Assembly (NCBI RefSeq): GCF_004022265.1
Contig: NZ_SAVB01000011.1
Location: forward strand, 62,001 to 126,000
Direction: 5' to 3'
From: Paenirhodobacter ferrireducens
GTDB lineage: Bacteria; Pseudomonadota; Alphaproteobacteria; Rhodobacterales; Rhodobacteraceae
Length of the DNA stretch: 64,000 bases
In this document: one piece after another, positions 54,422 through 62,423 of the stretch
Position numbering within the stretch: the stretch's first letter is position 1
How the letters are laid out: each line of letters begins with the position of its first letter
The notes under the pieces: model-generated
What the model was told of the DNA's origin: nothing
The model's database searches: none
Seen by the model: the letters and a program-made list of their open reading frames with translations, nothing else
Translations under genes and position numbers: made by a program

Positions 54422-55381
54422 TCAGCCCTGCAGCTTCGCCCAGACCTCGCGGTCGCGCTCGGCGGTCCAGATCCGCGGGTTCTCGATGCCGTCGAACTCG
54501 TCCCACAGGCGCTGCACGTCGAAGGGTAGGCAGTGCTCGAAGATCGGCCATTGGCCGAAGTCGGGGGCGAGCGCGGCATGGGTCGCCTCGAACGCCTCCT
54601 TCAGCGTGCCGCCGGCGCGGTGCACGGGGCCGACATTCTCGATCATGCCATTGAGGAACTTGCGGGTCTGCTCGACCGCGGCATCGGTTTCCGCGACGCC
54701 GCGCGCCACCGCGCCACGCCCGCCGATCAGGTTCTCGGAGCGATACGCCTTGACCGCGTCGAGCGTCTTCGTCGCCCAGTCGAAGTGATAGGCGTCGCCG
54801 GTGTAGAGCGCGGCCTTCGCCTCGACGAGGTCGCCCGCGAAGAGGGTCCGGGTCTTGTCGTGCCACACCACGATGTCGCCGCCGGTATGGCCGCGGCCGA
54901 GGAAACGCAGATCGAGCGTGCCGCGGTCGCCGCCAAGCGGGATCGAGTATTCCGTGTCGAAGGTGATCGTCGGCCAGGTCAGCCCGGGCACCTCCTCGGC
55001 GTTCTTCGCCAGTCGCGGCATCCGGCCGAATTCGCTTTTCCAATCCTCTTCGCCGCGTTCGGCCACCAGATCGCGCGAGGCATTCGACATGATGATGTCG
55101 CCCGCCTCGAAGGCCGAGGCGCCGAGCACCCGCACCGCGTGGTAATGCGTCAGGATCAGATAGCGCACCGGCTTGTCGGTCTGCTCGCGCAGGATCTTCA
55201 GCCAGTCGCGCGAGGCCGAGGGGGTGGCGCGCGATTCGATCGCGACGAGGAAATCCTCGCCTTCGATCGCGCCGACGTTCGGGTCACCCTCGGCGGTCAG
55301 CGCATAGACGCCGTCCCCCAGGATTTCCAGCGTATCGGTCTTGAGTTCGGTGTCGGCCGAGGATGCGAAAGGTTTCGTCAT
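54422..55381 (-). CDS. MBL-fold metallo-hydrolase with altered metal motif
   Basis: 319 residues, metallo-beta-lactamase fold. The usual HxHxDH motif reads His79-Tyr-His81-Ala-Val83-Arg84, so the Asp and last His of the second metal site are lost. Later ligands His165 (GRGHTGGD) and Asp184 (LFAGDLVEA) remain, which would allow one metal. It is the first gene of the aromatic hydroxylase operon; it may hydrolyse a thioester, ester or lactone of the aromatic acid. Start at 55381 with a GGGAGG site. Confidence 0.8.
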   Translation of the reverse strand: MTKPFASSADTELKTDTLEILGDGVYALTAEGDPNVGAIEGEDFLVAIESRATPSASRDWLKILREQTDKPVRYLILTHYHAVRVLGASAFEAGDIIMSNASRDLVAERGEEDWKSEFGRMPRLAKNAEEVPGLTWPTITFDTEYSIPLGGDRGTLDLRFLGRGHTGGDIVVWHDKTRTLFAGDLVEAKAALYTGDAYHFDWATKTLDAVKAYRSENLIGGRGAVARGVAETDAAVEQTRKFLNGMIENVGPVHRAGGTLKEAFEATHAALAPDFGQWPIFEHCLPFDVQRLWDEFDGIENPRIWTAERDREVWAKLQG

Positions 55382-55423
55382 GGGTCTCCCTCCCCTTGAT
55401 TTCTTGCGTTCTCACGCTCAGGA

Positions 55424-55478
55424 TCGTTTCTAGGGAAACGAAATCGGGCCGTCTGTCATCAGATCTGAGGACAGGCCC
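55424..55478. promoter_or_regulatory. Operator candidates in the MBL/LuxR-type divergent promoter
   Basis: 55424-55441 is TCGTTTC-TAGG-GAAACGA, a perfect 7-bp inverted repeat. 55446-55478 is a second imperfect dyad with outer arms GGGCC/GGCCC and the central palindrome TCAGATCTGA. Both lie in the 112-base gap between divergent genes. Confidence 0.5.
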
Positions 55479-55493
55479 GAAAGGGAGGATCGG

Positions 55494-56222
55494 ATGCAGA
55501 CGGCGGGGTTGATCGACCCGGACCGGGCGGCGGCGTTGCTTGAGGCGCGCGACCCGGCCCTGTTCGCCGAGCGGCTGCTCGAGCTTGCGCATTCAGCGGC
55601 CGGGGTCGAGGAGCTTTTCGCCTATCGCGTGGGTGACGGCGCGCCGCAGGCGCTGGCCTCGTCGAGCGGGCTTGGCGATGTGCGCGAGCGGGCCGAGGCC
55701 TATGCGCGGCGCTTCCATGCCTCGGACCCGGTGGCCGCGGCGCGGCGCGCGGCACGGCCCGGCAGCGGCTTTGCCTGCCGGATTCCGGCCGAGGCGATCG
55801 AGCTTGGCGCCTATCGCCGGCTGTGTTTCGAGCGGCCGCGCTTTGCCGAGAAGATCTGCTTCGGCTGGCGCAAGCCCGAGGCGACGACGGTCGTCACCTT
55901 CTATGCCCGTTCGGGCGGCGCCGCGCCCGACATGGCGCAGCTTGGCGCGCTGGCGCAATTGGCGATCACCGGGCTCATGCGCAACGCCGCGCCCCAGGTG
56001 CCGCTGGTCGAGGAGGTCGAGCGCCGCCTTGCCGCCGCCCACCCCTCCCTCACCGGGCGCGAGCGCGGCGTCTGCGCCCGCAGCCTGACCGGCGAGACCG
56101 CGCGCGAGATCGGCCAGGCGCTTGGCCTCAGCCCGGCGACCGTGCTGACCTATCGTCAGCGCGCCTATCAGAAGCTCGGCCACTCCAAGGCGCACGATCT
56201 GCTGGCGGCGGTGATGGGCTAG
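55494..56222 (+). CDS. LuxR-type (C-terminal HTH) transcriptional regulator
   Basis: 242 residues. The C-terminal 60 residues are a LuxR helix-turn-helix (LTGRERGVCARSLTGETAREIGQALGLSPATVLTYRQRAYQKLG, read in two parts); the N-terminal ~180 residues are an effector domain I do not recognise and lack the AHL-pocket residues. Divergent from the MBL-hydroxylase operon, so it probably regulates that operon. Ribosome-binding site AGGGAGG. Confidence 0.85.
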   Translation: MQTAGLIDPDRAAALLEARDPALFAERLLELAHSAAGVEELFAYRVGDGAPQALASSSGLGDVRERAEAYARRFHASDPVAAARRAARPGSGFACRIPAEAIELGAYRRLCFERPRFAEKICFGWRKPEATTVVTFYARSGGAAPDMAQLGALAQLAITGLMRNAAPQVPLVEEVERRLAAAHPSLTGRERGVCARSLTGETAREIGQALGLSPATVLTYRQRAYQKLGHSKAHDLLAAVMG

Positions 56223-56260
56223 CCGTTCACCCGGGGGTTGATTCTTCGGCCGGACCGGGG

Positions 56261-56280
56261 CAAATGTTGCATTTGAAACA
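56261..56280. promoter_or_regulatory. Operator candidate before the first MarR gene
   Basis: CAAATG-TTG-CATTTG is a perfect dyad (56261-56275) overlapping GTTGCATTTGAAACA (56266-56280), which differs at one base from 58898-58912 before fahA. 27 bases before the marR start. Confidence 0.55.
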
Positions 56281-56306
56281 GTTTTCGGAAGTGGCCGGGG
56301 CCCGTC

Positions 56307-56792
56307 ATGCGTATCGAGGCGTTCTTTCCCTACAGGCTGGCCGTGGTGGCCGAGGCCTTTTCGCGTCAGCTGGTGGCGGTCTATGGCCGCGAATACGGGC
56401 TCTCGCGCGAGGAATGGCGGCTGCTGTTCCTGCTCGAGGATGCCGGCTCGCTCGATTCGCTGCAGCTCGCGCAGCGCACCTCGCTCGACAAGGTGCAGGT
56501 CAGCCGGGCGGCCTCGCGGCTCGAGGAGAAGGCGCTGATCACCCGCACCGTGCTGGGCTCTGACCGGCGGCTGCGCAATTACGCGATCACCGAGGCCGGG
56601 CGCGACCTCTTCCGCCGCGCCTTCGATCGGGTCGGCGCGCGGGCGGACGAGATCCTCGAGGCGATGCCGGCGCGCGACCGGGCGGCGCTCGAACGCGGGG
56701 TCGCGGCGCTGGACCGCGCGATCGCCCGGGTCACCGAGCCCGAGACCGGCCACGGCACCGCCTTCCCGCGCCCGGGCCCGATCGAGGATTAA
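56307..56792 (+). CDS. MarR-family regulator (probable regulator of fahA-maiA-TRAP)
   Basis: 161 residues, winged-helix MarR pattern: PYRLAVVAEAFSRQLVAVY, YGLSREEWRLLFLLEDAG, LAQRTSLDKVQVSRAASRLEEKALITR and SDRRLRNYAITEAGRDLF. Its 3' end overlaps the convergent second MarR gene by 4 bases. A near-identical motif before this gene and before fahA points to autoregulation and control of the fumarylacetoacetase operon; the ligand may be a homogentisate-pathway intermediate. Confidence 0.87.
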   Translation: MRIEAFFPYRLAVVAEAFSRQLVAVYGREYGLSREEWRLLFLLEDAGSLDSLQLAQRTSLDKVQVSRAASRLEEKALITRTVLGSDRRLRNYAITEAGRDLFRRAFDRVGARADEILEAMPARDRAALERGVAALDRAIARVTEPETGHGTAFPRPGPIED

Positions 56793-57211
56793 CCCTCGCC
56801 CGCGAGCCGGGTCAGCGCCGCGGCGAAGGCCTCGGCACCGGGGCCGAGTTCGGCGCAAAGCTCGGCCTGGAATCGCGCCGCGATCGCGCCAAGCCGCGCC
56901 ATCAGCGCCTCGCCCTCGGGGGTCAGTTCCAGCACGATCAGCCGCCGGTCGGTCTCGTGTTCCGACTTGCGCAGCCAACCCGCCGCCTCGAGCCGCGAGG
57001 CGGCCCGGCTGACCACCGACTTGTCGAGGGCGACGCGCTCGTGGATGTCGCGTACGCTGACCGAGCCCGAGCGCGCAAGATGCGCCAGCACCCGCCATTC
57101 CGGGATCGTCAGCCCCGCCTCGGCCTCGTAGAGCGCGGCGAATCGCCGGCTGACCCGCGCCGCGGCAACGCTGAGCCGATAGGGCAGGAACCCGTCCAGA
57201 TCGAAGCTCAT
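56789..57211 (-). CDS. MarR-family regulator divergent from hmgA
   Basis: 140 residues from ATG 57211 (GGAGGGGCC site). MarR pattern: LPYRLSVAAARVSRRFAALY, EAGLTIPEWRVLAHLARSG, ERVALDKSVVSRAASRLEAAGWLRK, ETDRRLIVLELTPEGEALM. It is paralogous to the convergent MarR gene. Three TCGTTG-N6-CAACGA-type sites fill the region between it and hmgA, so it very likely represses itself and homogentisate dioxygenase. A longer frame reaches back over the operators and is rejected. Confidence 0.87.
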   Translation of the reverse strand: MSFDLDGFLPYRLSVAAARVSRRFAALYEAEAGLTIPEWRVLAHLARSGSVSVRDIHERVALDKSVVSRAASRLEAAGWLRKSEHETDRRLIVLELTPEGEALMARLGAIAARFQAELCAELGPGAEAFAAALTRLAGEG

Positions 57212-57245
57212 CGGCCCCTCCTTTTGCCGCCAGATCAGCAGAAAT

Positions 57246-57336
57246 TCGTTGCACAAACAACGACAAATGCGCGGGCCGCGAAATCTCCGTTGACATCGTT
57301 GCATCAACAACGACATGTTCGTTGCAGAAGCAATGA
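57246..57336. promoter_or_regulatory. Three MarR-type operators in the marR-hmgA promoter region
   Basis: TCGTTG-CACAAA-CAACGA (57246-57263), TCGTTG-CATCAA-CAACGA (57296-57313) and TCGTTG-CAGAAG-CAATGA (57319-57336). The first two are perfect 6-bp dyads with 6-base spacers; the third has one change in its right half. Centre spacing is 50 and 23 bases. Confidence 0.75.
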
Positions 57337-57363
57337 CTTTCATCTGCGAAGGGAGGACGTGGA

Positions 57364-58731
57364 ATGACCAGCCAGACGCTGCCCACGGGCATGATCCGCG
57401 CGACCGGCACGACCGGCACGCACGAGGGCTACATGCCCGGTTTCGGCAATGACTTCGAGACCGAGGCCCTGCCCGGCGCGCTGCCGCAGGGGCAGAACAG
57501 CCCGCAGAAATGCAATTACGGCCTCTATGCCGAACAGCTCTCGGGCACCGCCTTCACCGCGCCGCGCGGCCAGAACGAGCGCACCTGGTGCTATCGCATC
57601 CGCCCCTCGGTCAAGCACACCGGCCGGTTTGCCGAGATCGACGTGCCCTATTGGAAGACCGCGCCGAATGTGGTGCCGAAGGTGACGAGCCTTGGCCAGT
57701 ATCGCTGGGACCCGGTGCCGATGCCGGCCGCGGGCGAGGCGCTGACCTGGATCACCGGCATGCGCACGATCACTACCGCGGGCGACGTGAACACCCAGGT
57801 CGGCATGGCGAGCCACATCTACCTCGTCACCCGCTCGATGCAGGACGAATATTTCTTCTCGGCCGACAGCGAGCTGCTGGTGGTGCCGCAGGAGGGCCGG
57901 CTGCGGTTCTGCACCGAGCTCGGCGTGATCGACCTCGAGCCCAAGGAAATCGCCATCCTGCCGCGCGGCCTCGTCTATCGGGTCGAGGTGCTGGACGGCC
58001 CCGCCCGCGGCTTCGTGTGCGAGAATTACGGCCAGAAGTTCGACCTGCCCGGCCGCGGCCCGATCGGCGCGAACTGCCTCGCCAACCCGCGCGACTTCAA
58101 ATGCCCCGTCGCCGCCTTCGAGGACCGCGAGGCGCGTTCGCGCGTGGTCATCAAGTGGTGCGGCAGCTTCCACGAGACCTGGATCGATCACAGCCCGCTC
58201 GACGTCGTCGCCTGGCACGGCAATTACTGCGCCTACAAATACGATCTGCGCACCTACAGCCCGGTGGGTTCGATCCTGTTCGACCATCCCGATCCGTCGA
58301 TCTTCACCGTGCTGACCGCGCCCTCGGGTCAGGAAGGCACCGCCAACATCGATTTCGTGCTGTTCCGCGAGCGCTGGATGGTGGCCGAGCACAGCTTCCG
58401 CCCGCCGTGGTATCACAAGAACATCATGTCCGAGCTGATGGGCAACATCTATGGCATCTATGACGCCAAGCCGAAGGGCTTCGTCCCGGGCGGCATGAGC
58501 CTGCACAACTGCATGCTGCCGCACGGGCCCGACCGCGCCGCCTTCGAGCATGGTTCGACCGAGCCGATGGTGCCGGTCTATCAGGCCGAGACGATGCAGT
58601 TCATGTTCGAGACCCGCTTCCCGCAGCACCTGACCGCCTTCGCCGCGACCGAGGCGCCGATGCAGGACGATTACATCGATTGCTGGGACAGCCTCGAGAA
58701 GAAGTTCGACGGCACCCCCGGGGTGAAGTAA
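57364..58731 (+). CDS. hmgA: Homogentisate 1,2-dioxygenase
   Basis: 455 residues, normal length. Marks: [19 protein letters not shown] and [24 protein letters not shown] at the start, and iron ligands in [18 protein letters not shown] (His and Glu) with [13 protein letters not shown] (His). It opens the ring of homogentisate to maleylacetoacetate with O2 and Fe(II). ATG after GGGAGGACG. It is followed by a strong terminator, so it is a single-gene transcript controlled by the upstream operators. Confidence 0.96.
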   Translation: MTSQTLPTGMIRATGTTGTHEGYMPGFGNDFETEALPGALPQGQNSPQKCNYGLYAEQLSGTAFTAPRGQNERTWCYRIRPSVKHTGRFAEIDVPYWKTAPNVVPKVTSLGQYRWDPVPMPAAGEALTWITGMRTITTAGDVNTQVGMASHIYLVTRSMQDEYFFSADSELLVVPQEGRLRFCTELGVIDLEPKEIAILPRGLVYRVEVLDGPARGFVCENYGQKFDLPGRGPIGANCLANPRDFKCPVAAFEDREARSRVVIKWCGSFHETWIDHSPLDVVAWHGNYCAYKYDLRTYSPVGSILFDHPDPSIFTVLTAPSGQEGTANIDFVLFRERWMVAEHSFRPPWYHKNIMSELMGNIYGIYDAKPKGFVPGGMSLHNCMLPHGPDRAAFEHGSTEPMVPVYQAETMQFMFETRFPQHLTAFAATEAPMQDDYIDCWDSLEKKFDGTPGVK

Positions 58732-58758
58732 ACCGCGCAGCTCGCGAGACATCAATCG

Positions 58759-58789
58759 AACGGCCGGGCGGCATTGCTGCCCGGCCGTT
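58759..58789 (+). terminator. Intrinsic terminator after hmgA
   Basis: AACGGCCGGGC (58759-58769) pairs perfectly with GCCCGGCCGTT (58779-58789) and is followed by TTCCG; 28 bases after the stop. Confidence 0.8.
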
Positions 58790-58843
58790 TTCCGTCATCC
58801 CCTTGCAGCATTGACGGGAAACGCCGCTCCGTCCCGGGATTTC

Positions 58844-58912
58844 GTTTCATGTGACACAAGTTTTTCGTCATTTTGCGGCCAAAATACATCTTTGACGGTT
58901 GCAAATGAAACA
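58844..58912. promoter_or_regulatory. fahA promoter region with two MarR-type sites
   Basis: GTTGCAAATGAAACA (58898-58912) matches the motif before the first MarR gene. GTTTCATGTGACAC (58844-58857) is a related site in reverse orientation. Between them lies a TTTTGCGGCCAAAA dyad (58871-58884). The stretch is AT-rich and 85-155 bases before the fahA start. Confidence 0.55.
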
Positions 58913-58997
58913 AGTCGTGGTAAGGATTCGGGGCAGTGACACGGCCTGCGCAACTTCGCCGCGGGCCTGTCCGGGGGGATCATAAGACAGGAGACGG

Positions 58998-60218
58998 ATG
59001 GTGCCGACGGTGGAGAAGCCGTTGCGCAGCTGGATTGCGGCTGCCAACGAAGCGGGATGCGATTTTCCGGTGCAGAACCTGCCCTACGGGGTGTTTTCGA
59101 CCGCAGGCACGGCGCCGCGCTGTGGCGTGGCGATCGGGGACCGCATCCTCGACCTCGCCGCCTGCGAGGCGCGCGGCCTGATCGACGCGAAGGGCGCCTT
59201 CGCGGAACCGGCGCTCAATGCCTTCATCGCGCAGGGCCGCGCCAGATGGGCCGAGATCCGCGCCCGCCTGACCGAGATCCTGGCCGAGGGCGGCGACGAG
59301 ACCGCGCCCACCGTGGCGATGTCTGACGCCACCCTGCACCTGCCGGTCAAGGTCACCGAATTCACCGATTTCTACGCCTCGAAGAACCACGCCTTCAACG
59401 TCGGCGTGCTGTTCCGCGGCCCCGAGAACGCGCTGCCGCCGCAGTGGACCCACATGCCGATCGGCTATAACGGCCGCGCCTCGTCGGTCGTCGTCACCGG
59501 CACCCCGATCCGCCGCCCGATGGGCCAGGTGAAGGGCGAGACGGGGCCGGTCTGGTCGCCCTGCCGCCGGCTGGATCTGGAGCTTGAACTCGGTGCCATC
59601 GTCGGCGCCGACAGCCAGATGGGCGAGCGCGTCAGCGTCGCCGAGGCTGACGAGATGATCTTCGGCTATGTGCTGCTGAACGACTGGTCGGCGCGCGACA
59701 TCCAGGCCTGGGAATATGCGCCGCTGGGGCCGTTCCAGTCGAAGGCGCTCGGCACCACGATCGGCGCCTGGATCGTGCCGCAGGCGGCGCTCGAGCCCTT
59801 CCGCTGTGCCGGGGCCGAGCGGGTGAACCCGCTCCTGCCCTATCTGCAGGAGGACAAGCCCGGCTTCTTCGATCTGACCATCGGTTGGACGATGAACGGC
59901 GCGCCGATGGGGCGGACGAATTACAACGTGATGTATTATTCGAGCGCGCAGCAGCTCGCCCATCACACCGAATCGGGCTGCCCGATGCGGGTGGGCGATC
60001 TGCTCGGCTCGGGCACGATTTCGGGGCCGACGCCCGACCAGACCGGCGCGCTGCTCGAGATGACCCAGGCCGGCAAGCTGCCGGTGACGGTGAACGGCGA
60101 GAGCCGCACCTTCATCGAGGATGGCGACGAGATCGGCCTTTACGCCTTTGCCGAGGGCGAGGGCTATCGCATCGGCTTCGGCCCCTGCACCGGGCGGATC
60201 ACGCCCGCGAAGGCCTGA
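58998..60218 (+). CDS. fahA: Fumarylacetoacetase
   Basis: 406 residues, full length. FAH marks: FTDFYASKNHAFNVG, RRLDLELELGAIVG (metal-binding Glu residues), LLNDWSARDIQAWEYAPLGPF (metal Asp) and SKALGTTIGAWIVP. It splits fumarylacetoacetate into fumarate and acetoacetate, the last step of homogentisate breakdown. The start at 58998 is an ATG after an AGGAGA site. First gene of fahA-maiA-dctPQM. Confidence 0.95.
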   Translation: MVPTVEKPLRSWIAAANEAGCDFPVQNLPYGVFSTAGTAPRCGVAIGDRILDLAACEARGLIDAKGAFAEPALNAFIAQGRARWAEIRARLTEILAEGGDETAPTVAMSDATLHLPVKVTEFTDFYASKNHAFNVGVLFRGPENALPPQWTHMPIGYNGRASSVVVTGTPIRRPMGQVKGETGPVWSPCRRLDLELELGAIVGADSQMGERVSVAEADEMIFGYVLLNDWSARDIQAWEYAPLGPFQSKALGTTIGAWIVPQAALEPFRCAGAERVNPLLPYLQEDKPGFFDLTIGWTMNGAPMGRTNYNVMYYSSAQQLAHHTESGCPMRVGDLLGSGTISGPTPDQTGALLEMTQAGKLPVTVNGESRTFIEDGDEIGLYAFAEGEGYRIGFGPCTGRITPAKA

Positions 60219-60220
60219 CG

Positions 60221-60910
60221 ATGACGGTGCAGGTCCCGGTCACCGATGTCGTTCTCTACGACTACTGGCGGTCCTCGGCCTCGTACCGGGTGCGGATCGC
60301 GCTCGGGCTGAAGGGCGTGCCCTTCGCCCGGGTGCCGGTCGATCTGGTGGCGGGCGCACAGCGCGCCCCCGCCCATCTGCGGATCAATCCGCAGGGGCTG
60401 GTGCCGGCGCTGGCGATCGATGGTCATGTGCTGACGCAATCGCTCGCGATCCTCGAATATCTCGAGGAGACCCGCCCCGCCGCGCCGCTCCTGCCCGAGG
60501 GCGAGGAGGCGCGCGCCCATGTCCGCGCCCTGGCCCTCGCGCTTGCCTGCGAGGTGCATCCGGTCTCGAACCTCGGCGTTCTGGCCCGGGTCGAGCGGCT
60601 GGCCGGCCCCGAGGCGCGGGCAAGCTGGAACCGCGACAACATCGAGGCGGGGCTTGCCGCCTTCGAGAGGATGCTCGACCATCCGGGCTTCACCGGGCAG
60701 TTCTGCCACGGCGGCACCCCGGGCATGGCCGACTGCACGCTGATCCCCCAGCTTTACAACGCGGCCCGCTGGGGGGTGGGCTTCGATCACCTCGCGCGCA
60801 TTTCCGCCGTGGCGCGGTCCTGCGCCGCGCTGCCCGCCTTCGCGGCCGCGCACCCCGATCAATTCGACCCTTCGCGGGAGGCGAAGGCCATTCAGGGAGA
60901 GACCCGATGA
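60221..60910 (+). CDS. maiA: Maleylacetoacetate isomerase (zeta-class GST)
   Basis: 229 residues. Zeta GST marks: YDYWRSSASYRVRIALGLKGV with the SSxSYRVRIAL glutathione site, NPQGLVPAL, LTQSLAILEYLEETRP and HPVSNLGVL. It isomerises maleylacetoacetate to fumarylacetoacetate. Two bases after fahA; overlaps the TRAP receptor gene by 4. Confidence 0.93.
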   Translation: MTVQVPVTDVVLYDYWRSSASYRVRIALGLKGVPFARVPVDLVAGAQRAPAHLRINPQGLVPALAIDGHVLTQSLAILEYLEETRPAAPLLPEGEEARAHVRALALALACEVHPVSNLGVLARVERLAGPEARASWNRDNIEAGLAAFERMLDHPGFTGQFCHGGTPGMADCTLIPQLYNAARWGVGFDHLARISAVARSCAALPAFAAAHPDQFDPSREAKAIQGETR

Positions 60911-61911
60911 AATCGCTGAAACTGGCGCTTGCGGCGCTGCTGCTCACCTCGGCCCCGGCGCTGGCCGAGGAACTGATCATGTCGTCCTGGCTGCCGCCCA
61001 AGCACCCGGTCGTGGTCAACGCCTTCAAGCCCTGGGCGGCCGAGGTCGAGAAGGTCACCGACGGCCGCGTCACCGTGCGGATCATGGGCAAGCCGCTCGG
61101 CAGCCCGCCGGCGCATTTCGACATGGCCCGCGACGGCGTGGCGGACATCACCTATGGTCTGCATTCCTTCACCGAGGACAACCGCTTCAACCGCGCCCGT
61201 CTGGGCCAGTTCAGCTTCCTCGGCGATGACGCGATCGCGAATTCCAAGGCCTATTGGAAGATCTATGGCGGCGAGCTGAACGCGGCCGAGGAGCACAAGG
61301 GCACCCATCTCCTCGGCCTCTTCATGCACGGCCCGGGTCTGCTGCACAACAACAAGCGCAAGATCGAGACGCCGGCCGATTTCGCCGGGCTGAAGCTGCG
61401 CGTGCCGGGCGGCTATGTCGGCGATCTGGTCTCGGCGCTTGGTGCGACGCCGCTCTTCATGTCCTCGACCGAGGTCTATGAGAAGCTGTCGCGCGGGGTG
61501 ATCGACGGGGTGGCCTTCACCTATGAATCGATGACCGCCTTCAACCTCACCGACTACATCAAGTATTCGATGACCGTGCCCGGCGGCATCTACAACACCA
61601 CCTGGTTCTTCGTGGTGAACGAGGCGAAATGGGAGAAGATCTCGCCCGAGGACCGCGCCGCGATCGACGCGATCTCGGGCGAGGCCTTCGCCGAGCGCGT
61701 CGGCAAGGCGTGGAACGACGCCGACGCCAAGGCGCGCGAGGTGATCGGCGACAAGGTCGACTTCTACGAGGCCTCGCCCGAGGTGCTGGCCGCGATGAAG
61801 ACCGAGGCCGACAAGCTGGAGAACAGCTGGGCGGCGACGCTGGGCGACGGCTATGACGGCAAGGCCGCCCTCGCCGAGTTCCGCAAGATGACCGGGGTGA
61901 CGCTGGAATGA
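60907..61911 (+). CDS. dctP: TRAP transporter substrate-binding protein (third system)
   Basis: 334 residues, signal peptide 1-20 (PALA-EE). DctP pattern: LIMSSWLPPKHPVVVNAFKPW, GLKLRVPGGYVGDLVSALGATPLFMSSTEVYEKLSRGVIDG with the carboxylate-binding Arg. Being in one operon with fahA and maiA, it probably imports an aromatic acid that feeds homogentisate, such as a hydroxyphenylacetate. Confidence 0.92.
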   Translation: MKSLKLALAALLLTSAPALAEELIMSSWLPPKHPVVVNAFKPWAAEVEKVTDGRVTVRIMGKPLGSPPAHFDMARDGVADITYGLHSFTEDNRFNRARLGQFSFLGDDAIANSKAYWKIYGGELNAAEEHKGTHLLGLFMHGPGLLHNNKRKIETPADFAGLKLRVPGGYVGDLVSALGATPLFMSSTEVYEKLSRGVIDGVAFTYESMTAFNLTDYIKYSMTVPGGIYNTTWFFVVNEAKWEKISPEDRAAIDAISGEAFAERVGKAWNDADAKAREVIGDKVDFYEASPEVLAAMKTEADKLENSWAATLGDGYDGKAALAEFRKMTGVTLE

Positions 61912-62423
61912 GCGGTCAGGCCCAGGGCGGCGCGGAGGACGCGCCGCACGACATGATCCCGGGCCGCACGCCGCATCGGCACACGGCCTGGTATCGGGCG
62001 CTGGCGGTGGTCGCCGCGGTGCTGATCGCGCTGATGATCGCGGTGACCTGCATCGACGTGGTGGGGCGGTATCTCTTCAACCACCCGTTCGGCGGCGCCT
62101 ATGAGCTGACGCAGATCCTGCTGGCGGCGCTGGTCTTCGTGGCGCTGCCGCTGACCAGTGCCGACGGCGGCCATGTCGAGGTGGACCTTGCGCTCCACCT
62201 CTTCCCGCGGCCGGTGCAGCGCGGGCTGGGCCGGCTTGCCGGCCTCGTCTCGGCGCTGGCGCTCGGCTTCTTCTGCTGGCGGCTTGCCGGGCTTGGCCTG
62301 ACGCAGCTGCACGAGGGCACGCGCAGCTCCTCGCTCGCGCTGCCGATGGCGCCGCTTGCCTTCATCGCGGCCGCAAGCTGCGGCTTTTCCGCGCTCGTGC
62401 TGATCCTGCGCCGGGAGGACTGA
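61908..62423 (+). CDS. dctQ: TRAP transporter small permease (third system)
   Basis: 171 residues with four hydrophobic helices after a ~25-residue polar start; VVGRYLFNHPFGGAYELTQILLAALVFVALPL is the usual DctQ core. Overlaps dctP by 4 bases and abuts dctM. Confidence 0.9.
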   Translation: MSGQAQGGAEDAPHDMIPGRTPHRHTAWYRALAVVAAVLIALMIAVTCIDVVGRYLFNHPFGGAYELTQILLAALVFVALPLTSADGGHVEVDLALHLFPRPVQRGLGRLAGLVSALALGFFCWRLAGLGLTQLHEGTRSSSLALPMAPLAFIAAASCGFSALVLILRRED

